In this document: piece after piece, positions 19,791-29,850 of the stretch | Layout: each line of letters starts with the position of its first letter | How positions within the stretch are numbered: position 1 is the first letter of the stretch | Translations under genes and position numbers: made by a program | Origin: Pseudomonas saudimassiliensis | GTDB taxonomy: Bacteria; Pseudomonadota; Gammaproteobacteria; Pseudomonadales; Pseudomonadaceae | Assembly: GCF_000939975.1 (NCBI RefSeq) | Contig: NZ_LK391969.1 | Location: 2,301,953 to 2,365,952 of the forward strand | Direction of reading: 5' to 3' | DNA length: 64,000 bases | Notes under the pieces: generated by a model | What the model was told of the DNA's origin: nothing | What the model saw: the letters and a program-made list of their open reading frames with translations, nothing else | Databases searched by the model: none

Positions 19791-20273
19791 TCAACGGCCG
19801 ACGAAGCCGAGAATCAGATTCTTTGACCAGTCTGCCACCAGCAGGAAATGCGGAATAAGGGTCGATTCACGCCACCAGGTATCAGCCTGGACCGGCGCCA
19901 GGCTGAGCAGGCCGACGGCAATCACCACCAGCAGCGCGCCCCGGGCCGCGCCGAATACCATGCCCAGAAAACGGTCAGTGCCGGTCAGACCGGTCACCAG
20001 CACCAGTTGGCCAATCAGATAGTTGATCAGACCGCCGAGCACCAGGGTCAGCACGAACAGGATAGCGCAGGCCGTGATCACCCTGATGGATGGCGTAGCG
20101 ATGTAGTCGACCAGCAGATCGGCCAATGCCCCACCGAACATCCAGGCCACCAGGCCAGCAATAATCCAGCTGAGCAGGGACAGCGCTTCCTTGACGAAGC
20201 CGCGGGTCAAGCTGATCAAGGTGGAAACGGCAACTACGGCGAGTATCACCCAGTCTACGCCGGTCAATGTCAC
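19791..20273 (-). CDS. cvpA: CvpA family membrane protein
   Basis: 160 residues with four predicted membrane helices (VDWVILAVVAVSTLISL, LSLLSWIIAGLVAWMF, ITACAILFVLTLVLGGLI, GMVFGAARGALLVVIAVGLL). Position directly upstream of purF and the start MTLTGVDWVIL identify it. The start is GTG at 20273 with only a weak ribosome site. CvpA was named for colicin V production in E. coli and is linked to envelope stress; the mechanism is unknown. A 133-nt gap separates it from dedD. Confidence 0.92.
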   Translation of the reverse strand: MTLTGVDWVILAVVAVSTLISLTRGFVKEALSLLSWIIAGLVAWMFGGALADLLVDYIATPSIRVITACAILFVLTLVLGGLINYLIGQLVLVTGLTGTDRFLGMVFGAARGALLVVIAVGLLSLAPVQADTWWRESTLIPHFLLVADWSKNLILGFVGR

Positions 20274-20406
20274 TGTGAGGCATCCAATAACGAAAAACGC
20301 ATTCTAACAGAGCCCTGGCAGGCACCGAAACCGGCAATCACAAACAAGTACCCGGTAGGCGGGCTGGGCGCCTCTGCAGCTGCCCTGCCCGTCCCGGACA
20401 AACTGA

Positions 20407-21039
20407 TCAACGGGCGCGATTACTGTCGTCCTGGGCCAGGATCAGCCCCTTGTTCTGGTGCCGGCGCTGCAACTCGTCACGCACCCGGGCAGCCGCTTCG
20501 CGGCTTTCGAGCGGCCCGACGTAGACGCGTACGATGGTCTTGCCACCGGACTGGGCTGAACGCGTGTAGGCATTGTAGCCCTGGCCGGCCAGGGTCTGAC
20601 GGAAGCTGTCGGCGTTGGCGTCGTTGGAGAAACTGGCCTGCTGGATCACCCAACCGCCGGCCGGGGTGGCGGCTGCAGCAGGTTGCTCCACCGGCGCCGG
20701 GGCCGGGGCCGGCTCGGGCTCAGGGGCCGCGACCGGCGCTTCCGGCTCGGGCACCACGGTGACCGGCTCGATAGCCGCCGTGTCGGGCAGCGGCGTCTCT
20801 GCCGGGCTGTCCTGCGACTCGACAATCGCCTGGGGCATGTCCGGTACCGGTGCCGGTTCAGGCAGCGGTGGCGCCGCCGCCGCGGCCATCTCCCGATCAT
20901 CCAGTACCGGTGCATCAGGCACGGTCACTTCCACCTGCTCGGTTTCATCCTGACCGGACAGCAACATGGGCAGGAATACCACTGCCGCCACTACCAACAC
21001 CAGCGCGCCGATAATACGCTGCTTGAGGCCTTCGTCCAT
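20407..21039 (-). CDS. dedD: SPOR-domain protein, DedD-like
   Basis: 210 residues: short cytoplasmic N-terminus, one transmembrane helix (IIGALVLVVAAVVFLPMLL), a Pro/Glu/Ala-rich periplasmic linker (residues 50-125) and a C-terminal SPOR domain (GGWVIQQASFSNDANADSF to the end) that binds denuded septal peptidoglycan. This order is that of the cell-division protein DedD. It begins immediately after the folC stop, with GGAG 8 nt upstream inside folC. Confidence 0.92.
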   Translation of the reverse strand: MDEGLKQRIIGALVLVVAAVVFLPMLLSGQDETEQVEVTVPDAPVLDDREMAAAAAPPLPEPAPVPDMPQAIVESQDSPAETPLPDTAAIEPVTVVPEPEAPVAAPEPEPAPAPAPVEQPAAAATPAGGWVIQQASFSNDANADSFRQTLAGQGYNAYTRSAQSGGKTIVRVYVGPLESREAAARVRDELQRRHQNKGLILAQDDSNRAR

Positions 21040-22323
21040 TTATCTGTCTCCACCGCTCTGATTGTTGAGCCAGAGTATGGCCTCGGCGACGCAGAAAAAC
21101 GACCCGAACACGACGATTTTTTCATCATCGGCGCTATGGTCCAACTGCCAGCCGATGGCATCGCCAATCGAGGCGAAGGCCTGTGCGCCCTCGCCCGCCG
21201 CACCGAGTTCCGCGGCCAGGGATTGGGCGTCCCGGGAGCGGGGTGTCGGTAACGGAGCCACAGCCCAACTGCCGAATTGCCCCTGCAGCGGCTGCAATAT
21301 ACCCGCCAGGTCCTTGTCCGCCAGCAGCCCGAATACGGCCTGGCAACGGGCGGGCTGGTCCGCCAGATGGCTCGCCAGAAAGGTCGCGGCCTGGGGGTTG
21401 TGCCCCACGTCCAGCAACAATTGCCGCGGCCGGCCGCGCCACTCGAGCGTGCGCTGGTCAAGCCGCCCGGGTACGTAGCTGGCCACCAGCGCCGTGGCGA
21501 TCTGCCCGTCCGTCATATCCAGCCCGGCCGCCCAGAACGCCTGGACCGCGGAGCTCAGGTTGTCCCGCGGCAGGCGAACCGCGTCGACAGGCAATTCACG
21601 GCGGGTACCCTTGCCATCGATCCCGTGCAGTTGCCAACGACCGCCTTGGCGGCTCTCCCAGCCATAGTCCCGCCCGCGCTGCAGCATGGGCGCCTGGAGC
21701 CGCGTAACCTGCTCGAGGAAGCGTGGCGGCAGGTCGGTTTCCGAGCACACCAGCGGATGGCCGGGACGCAGGATGCCGGCCTTCTCGTAGCCGACCGAGT
21801 CGCGACTGTCACCCAGGTAATCACTGTGGTCCAGGCCGATACTGGTGACGACCGCCACATCGGCGTCTACCACGTTCACCGCATCCAGCCGCCCGCCCAG
21901 CCCCACTTCGAGCACCACCGCGTCCAGGCCGGCGCGCTGGAACAGCCATAGGGCAGCCAGGGTGCCAAACTCGAAGTAGGTCAGGGAAATATCGCCACGG
22001 GCCTGGTCAATGGCCGCAAAGGCCGCGCAGAGATCGGCATCGCTGACCGGCCGGCCATCAATGCTGACGCGCTCGTTGTAGGCGATCAGGTGGGGGGATG
22101 AATAGCAACCACTGCGCCGGCCGGAATGGCGCAGCAGGGTGTCCAGTGCAGCGCAGGTGGACCCCTTGCCGTTGGTACCGGTAACGGTAAAGACCAGCGG
22201 TGCCGGGTTCAGCACCTGGAGCCGCGTGGCCACCTCAGCCACACGCTCCAGGCCCATATCGATTTCTGCCGGATGCAGGCGCTCGAGCCGCGTCAGCCAG
22301 CCGGCCAGACCCAGCTCGGCCAT
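21040..22323 (-). CDS. folC: Bifunctional folylpolyglutamate / dihydrofolate synthase FolC
   Basis: 427 residues. Mur-ligase-like ATPase that adds glutamate to dihydropteroate and folates. P-loop TGTNGKGST at residues 48-56, and LEVGLGGRLDAVNVV with the conserved metal-binding region. The start codon overlaps the accD stop (ATGA), as is usual for the accD-folC pair. Confidence 0.97.
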   Translation of the reverse strand: MAELGLAGWLTRLERLHPAEIDMGLERVAEVATRLQVLNPAPLVFTVTGTNGKGSTCAALDTLLRHSGRRSGCYSSPHLIAYNERVSIDGRPVSDADLCAAFAAIDQARGDISLTYFEFGTLAALWLFQRAGLDAVVLEVGLGGRLDAVNVVDADVAVVTSIGLDHSDYLGDSRDSVGYEKAGILRPGHPLVCSETDLPPRFLEQVTRLQAPMLQRGRDYGWESRQGGRWQLHGIDGKGTRRELPVDAVRLPRDNLSSAVQAFWAAGLDMTDGQIATALVASYVPGRLDQRTLEWRGRPRQLLLDVGHNPQAATFLASHLADQPARCQAVFGLLADKDLAGILQPLQGQFGSWAVAPLPTPRSRDAQSLAAELGAAGEGAQAFASIGDAIGWQLDHSADDEKIVVFGSFFCVAEAILWLNNQSGGDR

Positions 22324-23237
22324 CAGGCGCCGGCCGCTTCGCCGTCGACTGCCGGCAACTCGAGGTCAACCGTGACGGGGGTCGGCTGGTTGGTCAGCAT
22401 CGCCAGGATGCTGGCCAGACGGTCACGCATTTCATGACGCGGGATGATCATGTCCAGGGCACCATGCTCCAGGAGGAATTCGCTGCGCTGGAAGCCCGAT
22501 GGCAGTTTTTCCCGGACGGTCTGCTCGATCACCCGCGGCCCGGCAAAGCCGATCAGCGCGTTGGGCTCAGCCACGTTCAGGTCACCCAGCATCGCCAGAC
22601 TGGCCGATACGCCACCGTAGACCGGATCGGTCATTACCGAAATGAAGGGAATCCCCTCTTCTTTCAGGCGCGCCAGGGCGGCACTGGTCTTGGCCATCTG
22701 CATCAACGAGAACAGCGCTTCCTGCATCCGCGCCCCGCCGGAGGCCGGGAAGCAGACATAGGGAATGCGTTCGCGCAGGGCAATCTCGGCGCCGCGAACA
22801 AAACGGGCGCCGACCACGCTGCCCATGGAGCCACCCATGAAGTTGAACTCGAAGGCGCTGGCCACCAGGGGCATGCCCTTTAGCGCGCCCTGCATGACCA
22901 CCAGCGCGTCTTTCTCGCCGGTCAGCTTCTGCGCCGCCACCAGGCGATCCTTGTACTTCTTGGTGTCGCGGAACTTGAGCTTGTCGACCGGCTCCAGCTC
23001 AGCGGCAATTTCAGTGCGGCCGTCGGCATCGAGGAAAATATCCAGCCGGCGCCGGGCGCTGATCCGCAGGTGGTGGCTGCACTTGGGGCAAACCTCCAGA
23101 TTCTTTTCCAGCTCGGGGCGGTACAGCACCGCGTCGCAGGAGGGGCACTTGCGCCACAGGCCCTCAGGCACACTGCTCTTCTGCCCCTCGGAACGCACGA
23201 TGGAAGGAATCAGTTTGTCCACCAGCCAGTTGCTCAT
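22323..23237 (-). CDS. accD: Acetyl-CoA carboxylase carboxyltransferase subunit beta
   Basis: 304 residues. Forms the carboxyltransferase with AccA, making malonyl-CoA. An N-terminal zinc ribbon (Cys31, Cys34, Cys50, Cys53) precedes the crotonase-like domain with [17 protein letters not shown]. The ATG at 23237 (MSNWLVDK) has AAGGA 6 nt upstream; a TTG six nt earlier is less likely. It follows trpA with a gap of about 55 nt. Confidence 0.98.
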   Translation of the reverse strand: MSNWLVDKLIPSIVRSEGQKSSVPEGLWRKCPSCDAVLYRPELEKNLEVCPKCSHHLRISARRRLDIFLDADGRTEIAAELEPVDKLKFRDTKKYKDRLVAAQKLTGEKDALVVMQGALKGMPLVASAFEFNFMGGSMGSVVGARFVRGAEIALRERIPYVCFPASGGARMQEALFSLMQMAKTSAALARLKEEGIPFISVMTDPVYGGVSASLAMLGDLNVAEPNALIGFAGPRVIEQTVREKLPSGFQRSEFLLEHGALDMIIPRHEMRDRLASILAMLTNQPTPVTVDLELPAVDGEAAGA

Positions 23238-23291
23238 TGCCAATCCTTATCTGTTGTCTGCTTCACCAAAAATAGTCGAATGCGCTGTCGC

Positions 23292-24095
23292 TCAGCGATC
23301 CATGGCCGCCCGCATTTCGCGGATCACCGCGGTGATGCCGGCACGGGCCCGCTCGGGCTCGCCGACATGGTTGGCGATATGGTTGACCAATACCGACCCC
23401 ACCACTACACCATCGGCCACACCCGCTACTGCGGCAGCGGAGGCGCCATCACGAATACCGAAACCGACACCGATCGGCAGGTCGGTCACGGTCCGCAGTT
23501 GCGCCAGCTTGTCTGCTACCTCGGTGACGTTCAACGCAGCCGATCCGGTCACACCTTTCAGTGAAACATAATAGACATACCCACTGGCGTGCTCGCAGAT
23601 TTTCCGTGCCCGAGCCAGGGTGGTGGTCGGCGCCAACAGGAAAATGCAGTCCAGGCCGTGTTCACGGAACAGCGGTGCGACTTCCTCCGCCTCTTCCGGC
23701 GGCAGGTCCACCGTCAACACGCCATCGATCCCCGCCTCGGCGGCGGCCTTGGCGAAGGTTTCATAGCCCATGCGCTCCATGGGGTTCAGATACCCCATCA
23801 GCACCACGGGGGTCGTCTGGTTGGTGGTGCGGAACGCCGCGACCATATCCAGCACCTGGCGCAGGCTGACGTTATGGGCCAGCGCGCGTTCCATGGCCAG
23901 CTGGATCACCGGGCCGTCCGCCATCGGATCGGAGAACGGGATGCCCAGTTCGATCACATCCACCCCGGCCTCGACCAGTTCGTGCATCAGCGGCAGGGTC
24001 ATTTCCGGATTCGGATCACCGGCGGTGATGTAGGGGATCAGCGCCTTGCGGCCGGAGGCACGCAGGGCGTCAAAACATTGTTGGATTCGGCTCAT
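23292..24095 (-). CDS. trpA: Tryptophan synthase alpha chain
   Basis: 267 residues from the ATG at 24095 ([11 protein letters not shown]), the family start; the longer open frame extends back into trpB. Converts indole-3-glycerol phosphate to indole, passed by a tunnel to TrpB. Catalytic Glu in [17 protein letters not shown] and the Asp in [12 protein letters not shown] are present, as is the phosphate-binding GFGI segment. It lies 10 nt after trpB, inside the trpFBA-accD run. Confidence 0.98.
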   Translation of the reverse strand: MSRIQQCFDALRASGRKALIPYITAGDPNPEMTLPLMHELVEAGVDVIELGIPFSDPMADGPVIQLAMERALAHNVSLRQVLDMVAAFRTTNQTTPVVLMGYLNPMERMGYETFAKAAAEAGIDGVLTVDLPPEEAEEVAPLFREHGLDCIFLLAPTTTLARARKICEHASGYVYYVSLKGVTGSAALNVTEVADKLAQLRTVTDLPIGVGFGIRDGASAAAVAGVADGVVVGSVLVNHIANHVGEPERARAGITAVIREMRAAMDR

Positions 24096-24105
24096 ATCAC
24101 ACTCT

Positions 24106-25323
24106 TCAGACGCTGATGCCGTCGATACCGGCGACAGTATGGATGTCCTTGTCGCCACGACCGGACAGGTTCACCACGATAATCTGGTCGGGACGCATGG
24201 TCGCTGCCAGTTTCATCGCATAGGCCACCGCATGACTGGACTCCAGTGCCGGCATGATGCCTTCGACCTGGGTCAGCTCGCGGAAGGCAGCCAGGGCCTC
24301 GGTGTCGGTGGCGTCAACATAATTGACCCGGCCAACATCCTTGAGCCAGCTGTGCTCCGGCCCCACGCCCGGGTAGTCCAGGCCGGCGGAGACCGAGTGG
24401 GTCTCGGTGATCTGGCCGTTCTCGTCGGCCATCAGGTAGGTACGGTTACCGTGCAGCACGCCCGGGCGGCCCGCATTTAGCGGCGCCGCGTGGCGACCGG
24501 TTTCCAGGCCGTCGCCGGCAGCCTCGACGCCATACATGGCCACGTCGCGGTCTTCCAGGAACGGATGGAACAGACCGATGGCATTGGAGCCACCACCCAC
24601 GCAGGCGACCAGTGCGTCGGGCAGGCGCCCCGCCTGTGCCTGGCACTGTTCACGGGCCTCGCGGCCGATGACGCACTGGAAGTCCCGCACCAGCTTGGGA
24701 TAGGGATGGGGGCCCGCAACGGTGCCGATAATGTAGAAGGTGTCGTCGATATTGGTGACCCAGTCGCGCATGGCTTCGTTCATCGCGTCCTTCAGCGTTT
24801 TCGAGCCGGAGGTGACCGGGATCACCTCGGCGCCGAGCAGTTTCATGCGATAAACGTTCACGGTCTGGCGTTTGACGTCCTCGGCGCCCATGTAGACCTG
24901 GCACTTGAGGCCCAGGCGGGCCGCGACGGTGGCAGTGGCCACCCCATGCTGGCCAGCGCCGGTCTCGGCGATCACCCGGGGCTTGCCCATATGCTTGGCC
25001 AGCAGGGCCTGGCCGATGGTGTTGTTCACCTTGTGCGCGCCGGTGTGGTTCAGGTCTTCGCGCTTGAGCCAGATCTGCGCGCCACCAATCCTGGCACTCA
25101 ACCGCTCGGCGAAATACAGCGGCGACGGGCGACCGACGTAGTGCGCAAGATCGCGGTCGAATTCAGCCTGGAAGTCGGGGTCCTTGGAGAGCTTTTCGTA
25201 CAGGGTTTCCAGCTCATCGAGCGCGTCCATCAGCGTTTCGGAAACAAAACGGCCGCCGTAGGGACCGAAGTGGCCCCGCTGGTCAGGTACGCTCGCAAAA
25301 TCGATAGAATTTGAATCAGACAC
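24106..25323 (-). CDS. trpB: Tryptophan synthase beta chain
   Basis: 405 residues. PLP enzyme joining indole and serine. PLP Lys98 in [10 protein letters not shown]; the phosphate-binding GGGSNAIG loop is present. The GTG start at 25323 overlaps the end of trpF by 8 nt and has GAGGTG 4 nt upstream, so trpF and trpB are translationally coupled. No trpI-type LysR regulator is adjacent, unlike the trpI-trpBA arrangement I recall for P. aeruginosa and P. putida. Confidence 0.98.
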   Translation of the reverse strand: MSDSNSIDFASVPDQRGHFGPYGGRFVSETLMDALDELETLYEKLSKDPDFQAEFDRDLAHYVGRPSPLYFAERLSARIGGAQIWLKREDLNHTGAHKVNNTIGQALLAKHMGKPRVIAETGAGQHGVATATVAARLGLKCQVYMGAEDVKRQTVNVYRMKLLGAEVIPVTSGSKTLKDAMNEAMRDWVTNIDDTFYIIGTVAGPHPYPKLVRDFQCVIGREAREQCQAQAGRLPDALVACVGGGSNAIGLFHPFLEDRDVAMYGVEAAGDGLETGRHAAPLNAGRPGVLHGNRTYLMADENGQITETHSVSAGLDYPGVGPEHSWLKDVGRVNYVDATDTEALAAFRELTQVEGIMPALESSHAVAYAMKLAATMRPDQIIVVNLSGRGDKDIHTVAGIDGISV

Positions 25324-25930
25324 GCTTCACCTCGTGAATAAAAGCGTTGATTTTCGCTATGTCCTTGATGCCCTTGTTCGCCTCGACGCCACCACTGACG
25401 TCGACCGCCCAAGGCGCGGTCTGGTCGATCGCCTGTCGCACATTCTGCGCCTGCAGGCCACCGGCGAGGATCAGTCTCCAGGACCGCTGGGAAGGAATCA
25501 TCGACCAGTCGAAGGTCTCTCCGGTGCCCCCGGGCACGCCGGGCTTGTAGCTGTCCAGCAGGATACCGCAGGCGCCCGGCCATTTGGCCGCCAGCGCATT
25601 CAGATCGTCGCCCGGGCGCACCCGGACGGCCTTGATGTAGGGGCGGTTAAAACCCTGGCAGAAATCATCGGGTTCATCCCCATGAAACTGCAACAGATCC
25701 AGCGGTACCTGCGCAAGCACCGCTTGGATGGTGGCCTGCTCCGCATCGACGAACAGCCCTACGGTGGTGACAAAGGGCGGTAGCGCCGCGACGATGGTCC
25801 GGGCCTGCTCGATACTCACGGCCCGCGGGCTGCCCGGGTGAAACACCAGGCCGATGGCGTCGGCGCCAGCCTGGGCCGCCGCCAGGGCATCGTCGACCCG
25901 GGTGATGCCGCAGATTTTGATACGTGCCAT
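25316..25930 (-). CDS. trpF: Phosphoribosylanthranilate isomerase
   Basis: 204 residues, a single TIM barrel. Third step of tryptophan synthesis. Catalytic Cys in [12 protein letters not shown] at the N-terminus, catalytic Asp near residue 124 in [10 protein letters not shown], and phosphate-binding AGGLQAQNV and DVSGGVE. First gene of the trpF-trpB-trpA cluster, 57 nt after truA. Confidence 0.98.
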   Translation of the reverse strand: MARIKICGITRVDDALAAAQAGADAIGLVFHPGSPRAVSIEQARTIVAALPPFVTTVGLFVDAEQATIQAVLAQVPLDLLQFHGDEPDDFCQGFNRPYIKAVRVRPGDDLNALAAKWPGACGILLDSYKPGVPGGTGETFDWSMIPSQRSWRLILAGGLQAQNVRQAIDQTAPWAVDVSGGVEANKGIKDIAKINAFIHEVKRV

Positions 25931-25987
25931 GGGGCCTGTCCCGTGATCCAGTAAAGCAGACGATAGTAGCAGATCGGTCGCGGGCCG

Positions 25988-26845
25988 TCAGTCGTCCAGC
26001 TCATTGAGCGCCGAGAGGAAATGCGGCCCCATGTAACGCTTGGGCAGCTCGAAATGATCGGCGTAGGTCACGTCGACCAGATACAGGCCGAACGCCGGCG
26101 CGGTCAGCCCGCCGGTCCGGCGGTTGCGCGCATGCAGCACCTCGCCCGCCCAGTCGATCGGCCGCTCGCCACAGCCGATCTGCATCAGCACACCGGCAAT
26201 GTTGCGCACCATGTGATGAAGAAACGCATTGGCGCGAATATCCAGCACGATGAACTTGCCGAAGCGGATCAGCTTGAGATGGTGGATGGTCTTCACCGGC
26301 GACTTGGCCTGACAGGCGATCGCCCGGTAGGAGGTGAAATCATGCTCCCCCACCAGCGCCTGGGCGGCCTCCTGCATACGTTCCAGATCCAGCGGCCGGT
26401 AATTCCAGGTAACCTCGCGCCCCAGTTGGGCCGGCCGCACTGGATCGTTGTAGATCACGTAGCGGTAGCGCCGGGCCATGGCCGAGAAGCGCGCATGGAA
26501 ATCCAGCCCCACCGGCTTGGCCCAGACCAGGCTGATATCGTGGGGCAGGTTAGCGTTGGCACCATGGAACCAGTTCATTGGCTCGCGCTGGGCGCTGCTG
26601 TCGAAATGGATGATCTGGCAGGACGCATGCACGCCGGCGTCCGTCCGCCCGGCACAGAACAGCTGAACCGGATGATTGGCGACCCGCGACAGGGCCTTCT
26701 CGACCTCCTCCTGCACGCTGCGTACGCCCGGTTGCTGGCGTTGCCACCCGCGGTAAGCCGTCCCGCTGTATTCCACGCAGGCTGCGACTCTCGAAACAAC
26801 AGCGGCCGCCTCGGGGGCGGCCGCATCTTCAGTTGTACTACTCAT
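25988..26845 (-). CDS. truA: tRNA pseudouridine synthase TruA
   Basis: 285 residues. Makes pseudouridine at positions 38-40 of tRNA. Catalytic Asp69 in CAGRTDAGVHA, and YRYVIYN and FLHHMVRNIAG motifs of the family. It starts 3 nt after the fimV stop codon and is likely co-transcribed with fimV, as in Pseudomonas. The N-terminal 18 residues are an Ala/Glu-rich extension. Confidence 0.97.
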   Translation of the reverse strand: MSSTTEDAAAPEAAAVVSRVAACVEYSGTAYRGWQRQQPGVRSVQEEVEKALSRVANHPVQLFCAGRTDAGVHASCQIIHFDSSAQREPMNWFHGANANLPHDISLVWAKPVGLDFHARFSAMARRYRYVIYNDPVRPAQLGREVTWNYRPLDLERMQEAAQALVGEHDFTSYRAIACQAKSPVKTIHHLKLIRFGKFIVLDIRANAFLHHMVRNIAGVLMQIGCGERPIDWAGEVLHARNRRTGGLTAPAFGLYLVDVTYADHFELPKRYMGPHFLSALNELDD

Positions 26846-26848
26846 TTA

Positions 26849-29632
26849 TCAGCCAAGTTGCTCCATCATTTCCCGAGCGTCCTGCTGCTGTTGCTGATTC
26901 CCTTCTTCCACCACTTCCGCGAGGATATCCCGCGCGCCCTCCTCGTCGCCCATATCGATATAGGCGCGGGCCAGGTCGAGCTTGGTGGCACACTCATCGG
27001 TATCTGCCAGGAAGTCGAAATCATCGTCATCACCGAGGCCGTCGGTAGCCATGGTATCTCCATCAAAGCCGTTGGCGAGGTCGCTGCCAGCCAGCGGCTG
27101 ATCATCTCGCTGGTCGGCCGTGGCATTGCCCATGACCGCCTGCAGCTCAGCCTCGAAGCCCGCCAGGTCCTCGTCGGTGAGGGTGAAGTCATCTTCCTTC
27201 TCCCCGGCCGCAGACGCCGCTGACTCGTTGTCCGCACCGGCAAGGCTCATCGCCTCGAACTCGGCCAGCAGATTGTCGGCCTGCAGTTCATCATCCAGAT
27301 TCAGCTCGAAGTCATCGAGTGGCGCCGGCTCGATGACCGCAGGCTCCTGCGGCTCAGCGGCGGCAAGATCGGTCAGCGCAGCATCCAGCGCCTGGTCCGG
27401 GTTTTCCTGCAGTTCGTCGGCGTCCAGGTCAAAATCCAGATCAAAGCCTACCTCGGACTCGACCTGGGTATCCGCCAGCGAAGCAGCGGACTCTTCTTCA
27501 AGACCGAAGTCGGTGAAGTCAAACTCACCGGGCTCGGCCGGGGCTTCACTTTCCTCGAGCTCGATATCGGTTTCGATGGCAGCAGGTTCCTCGACGGGCT
27601 CTTCGGCGGCTGTCGACAGCAGCGCTGCGCCCGTCATCAGACCGGCAGCCATCAGCGGGTAGCGGGCATTCATCATTTCGACAGCCGCGTCATCTACACC
27701 CATGCGGCGCAGGGCCTCGGCTTGCACGGCATACCCCTGGGGGTTTTCGCGCAGCGCCTCGACTTCCATCAGCTTGAGCCGCAGGTCGGTGCGCTCGGGC
27801 TCCTCGTAGATGGCCGATTGCAGCGCGTCGGCCGCCTGGTCCAGCTTGCCGTAGGCGATCAGCGCATCCGCCTCCACCAGCGGATCCTCGGCGATATCCA
27901 GTTCGTCGGGGGTATTATCCTGGGCTTCGGCCAGGGCCACATTGAAGTCATTGCCCTCGATACCGGCATCGGTGGCGCTGCTGTCGGTCGCCGATTGCCC
28001 GCTAAAACTGTCGGTCAGCTCGGCCTCGCGGCGGGCATTACGCCGGGCCACTGCCATCAGGATCAACAGCAATAGCAGCAGCGCTACCGCGCCGGCACCC
28101 AGCAACAGGGTCTGGTTCTGCATGAAGCGCTGCAGCAGCGCCTCGGGAGAGCCGCTATCGGCCTGCTGCTGGGCATCGCCCGCGGAAACCGCGGAGGCCG
28201 GAGCCGGCTGCCCCGGCGCGACAACCTCTGGCTCGGTGACCGGCTGCGCATCGGCCGGGGTCGCGACCGGCGCTACCGCCAGCAGCTCGTCACCGGCGGT
28301 CTCGTCATTGCCAGGCGCGGCATTATCCGTGGATTCGGGGTTATCTGTGGATTCGGCGTTCGCCTCGACGCTGGCATCCGCCTGCTCGGCGGGCGCTTCC
28401 TGCGGTTCAAGATCGCCTGCCAGCGCGGCGTCAGCGCCACCCTCTTCGGCTGGCACCGGCAGGATGTCCGGCAGCTCGCCGTTCCCACCCAGCTCGCTTT
28501 GCAACGCTGCCAGTTGTGCGTCTTTCAAGCTCAACAGGCGCTGCAGGGTTTCCAATTGGCCTTCCAGGTCCGCCAGGCGGTCGGCAATCTCGGCCTTTTC
28601 CCGTTCGGTGGAATCCAGTTGTTCCTTGGTGCGGTCCAGCGCGTCCCGCAAACTGCCGTTTTCGCCATCGGCGGCCGAATCCGTGTTGTTTTCATCTGCC
28701 TCGTCGACGCCCGACACCAGCCGCAGGGAGTCTTCATTGCGGGTACGCACGGGGGCTGCGCCGGCGACATCACGCTCGCGGGCGTCCAGTTGCCGCGCTG
28801 CGGGCTCGGCAGCGGGCTGGCGGTTACGCCAGGCCGCGGTCTGACTGGCGACCTGGGCAACTGCTTCAGTATGATCGCGTACCGCAGCCTGCTCGGCAGT
28901 GGGCAGGGTCAGGGTATGACCGGCCCGGAGATTGTTGATATTGCCGCCGATGAACGCGGTGGGGTTGAGGTCCTGGATCGCCAGCATGGTCTGCTGGACG
29001 CTGGCGCCTTGCGGGCGGCTCTTGAGGGCGATTTCCCACAGCGTATCGGCGCGGCTGGTCTGCCATTCCCCGGCGGCCTGAGCAGAAGCCTGGCTGGCCG
29101 CTGCGGCGCGCGGCGCCTGACTGCGAGCCGCCGGCGCAGCGTTCTGCGGGGACGGTGCGGAACGCACGATGTTGCCTGCGGACCGGGCGGCCGACGGCGC
29201 TACCGGCGCGCTGGCGGTGACCGGGGTAGGCTGATAGAGCGGCGGATCCAGCAACAGGGTGAATTCACGCAGTACCCGACCGGAAGGCCAGCGCACTTCC
29301 ATCAGGAAATTCAGGTAGGGTTCCTTGACCGGGCGGCTCGAGGTTACCCGGATGACGGCCTTGCCGTCCGGCCTGACCACCGGAGTAAAGGTCAGATCGG
29401 TGAGAAAGAACGAGCGCTCGATACCCGCCTTGCCGAAGTCGTCGGGCGATGCCAGCAGCGGACGGATCTCGCTGCTCGACAGGTCGCGCACCTGCAGCAA
29501 TTCAATTTCGGCTTCCAGCGGCTGATTCAGGGCTGACCGCAGGTTGATCTCGCCAACCCCCAGCGCCTGGACCATGTTGGATGACATCAGGGCACTAGCT
29601 GCGGCAACAGCCAAAACCAGTTTACGAACCAT
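26849..29632 (-). CDS. fimV: FimV, polar landmark and type IV pilus assembly protein
   Basis: 927 residues from the ATG at 29632 (MVRKLVLAVAAASAL), chosen because AAAGGA is 8 nt upstream; the longer frame to 29683 adds non-signal residues. Order: signal peptide, FimV N-terminal domain (LGVGEINLRSALNQPLEA), LysM-type peptidoglycan-binding segment (ADTLWEIALKSRPQGAS), coiled coil near 320-385, a long acidic linker, one transmembrane helix (LLLGAGAVALLLLLLILMAV), TPR units, and the conserved C-terminal FimV domain (TKLDLARAYIDMGDEEGARD). It connects peptidoglycan to cytoplasmic cyclic AMP and pilus regulation. A frameshifted shorter relative lies at 3998-5772. Confidence 0.96.
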   Translation of the reverse strand: MVRKLVLAVAAASALMSSNMVQALGVGEINLRSALNQPLEAEIELLQVRDLSSSEIRPLLASPDDFGKAGIERSFFLTDLTFTPVVRPDGKAVIRVTSSRPVKEPYLNFLMEVRWPSGRVLREFTLLLDPPLYQPTPVTASAPVAPSAARSAGNIVRSAPSPQNAAPAARSQAPRAAAASQASAQAAGEWQTSRADTLWEIALKSRPQGASVQQTMLAIQDLNPTAFIGGNINNLRAGHTLTLPTAEQAAVRDHTEAVAQVASQTAAWRNRQPAAEPAARQLDARERDVAGAAPVRTRNEDSLRLVSGVDEADENNTDSAADGENGSLRDALDRTKEQLDSTEREKAEIADRLADLEGQLETLQRLLSLKDAQLAALQSELGGNGELPDILPVPAEEGGADAALAGDLEPQEAPAEQADASVEANAESTDNPESTDNAAPGNDETAGDELLAVAPVATPADAQPVTEPEVVAPGQPAPASAVSAGDAQQQADSGSPEALLQRFMQNQTLLLGAGAVALLLLLLILMAVARRNARREAELTDSFSGQSATDSSATDAGIEGNDFNVALAEAQDNTPDELDIAEDPLVEADALIAYGKLDQAADALQSAIYEEPERTDLRLKLMEVEALRENPQGYAVQAEALRRMGVDDAAVEMMNARYPLMAAGLMTGAALLSTAAEEPVEEPAAIETDIELEESEAPAEPGEFDFTDFGLEEESAASLADTQVESEVGFDLDFDLDADELQENPDQALDAALTDLAAAEPQEPAVIEPAPLDDFELNLDDELQADNLLAEFEAMSLAGADNESAASAAGEKEDDFTLTDEDLAGFEAELQAVMGNATADQRDDQPLAGSDLANGFDGDTMATDGLGDDDDFDFLADTDECATKLDLARAYIDMGDEEGARDILAEVVEEGNQQQQQDAREMMEQLG

Positions 29633-29850
29633 AGCGAAGATCCTTTGCTTTATCGTTATACACGCGTCCATGAACTCCATCACCGCACCACCGGCTCAGT
29701 CAGCCGCGAAAGCACCTCAACTGGAGATGACGCTCCGACAGCTACTGACTCCCCCACCGGCGCACGGTGACCGCAACAAGTCGAGCTTAAATCAATATCT
29801 ACCCGGACAGTAGCGCAAGCGACTACTCAAAAACCAGCAGCAAGTATCGA

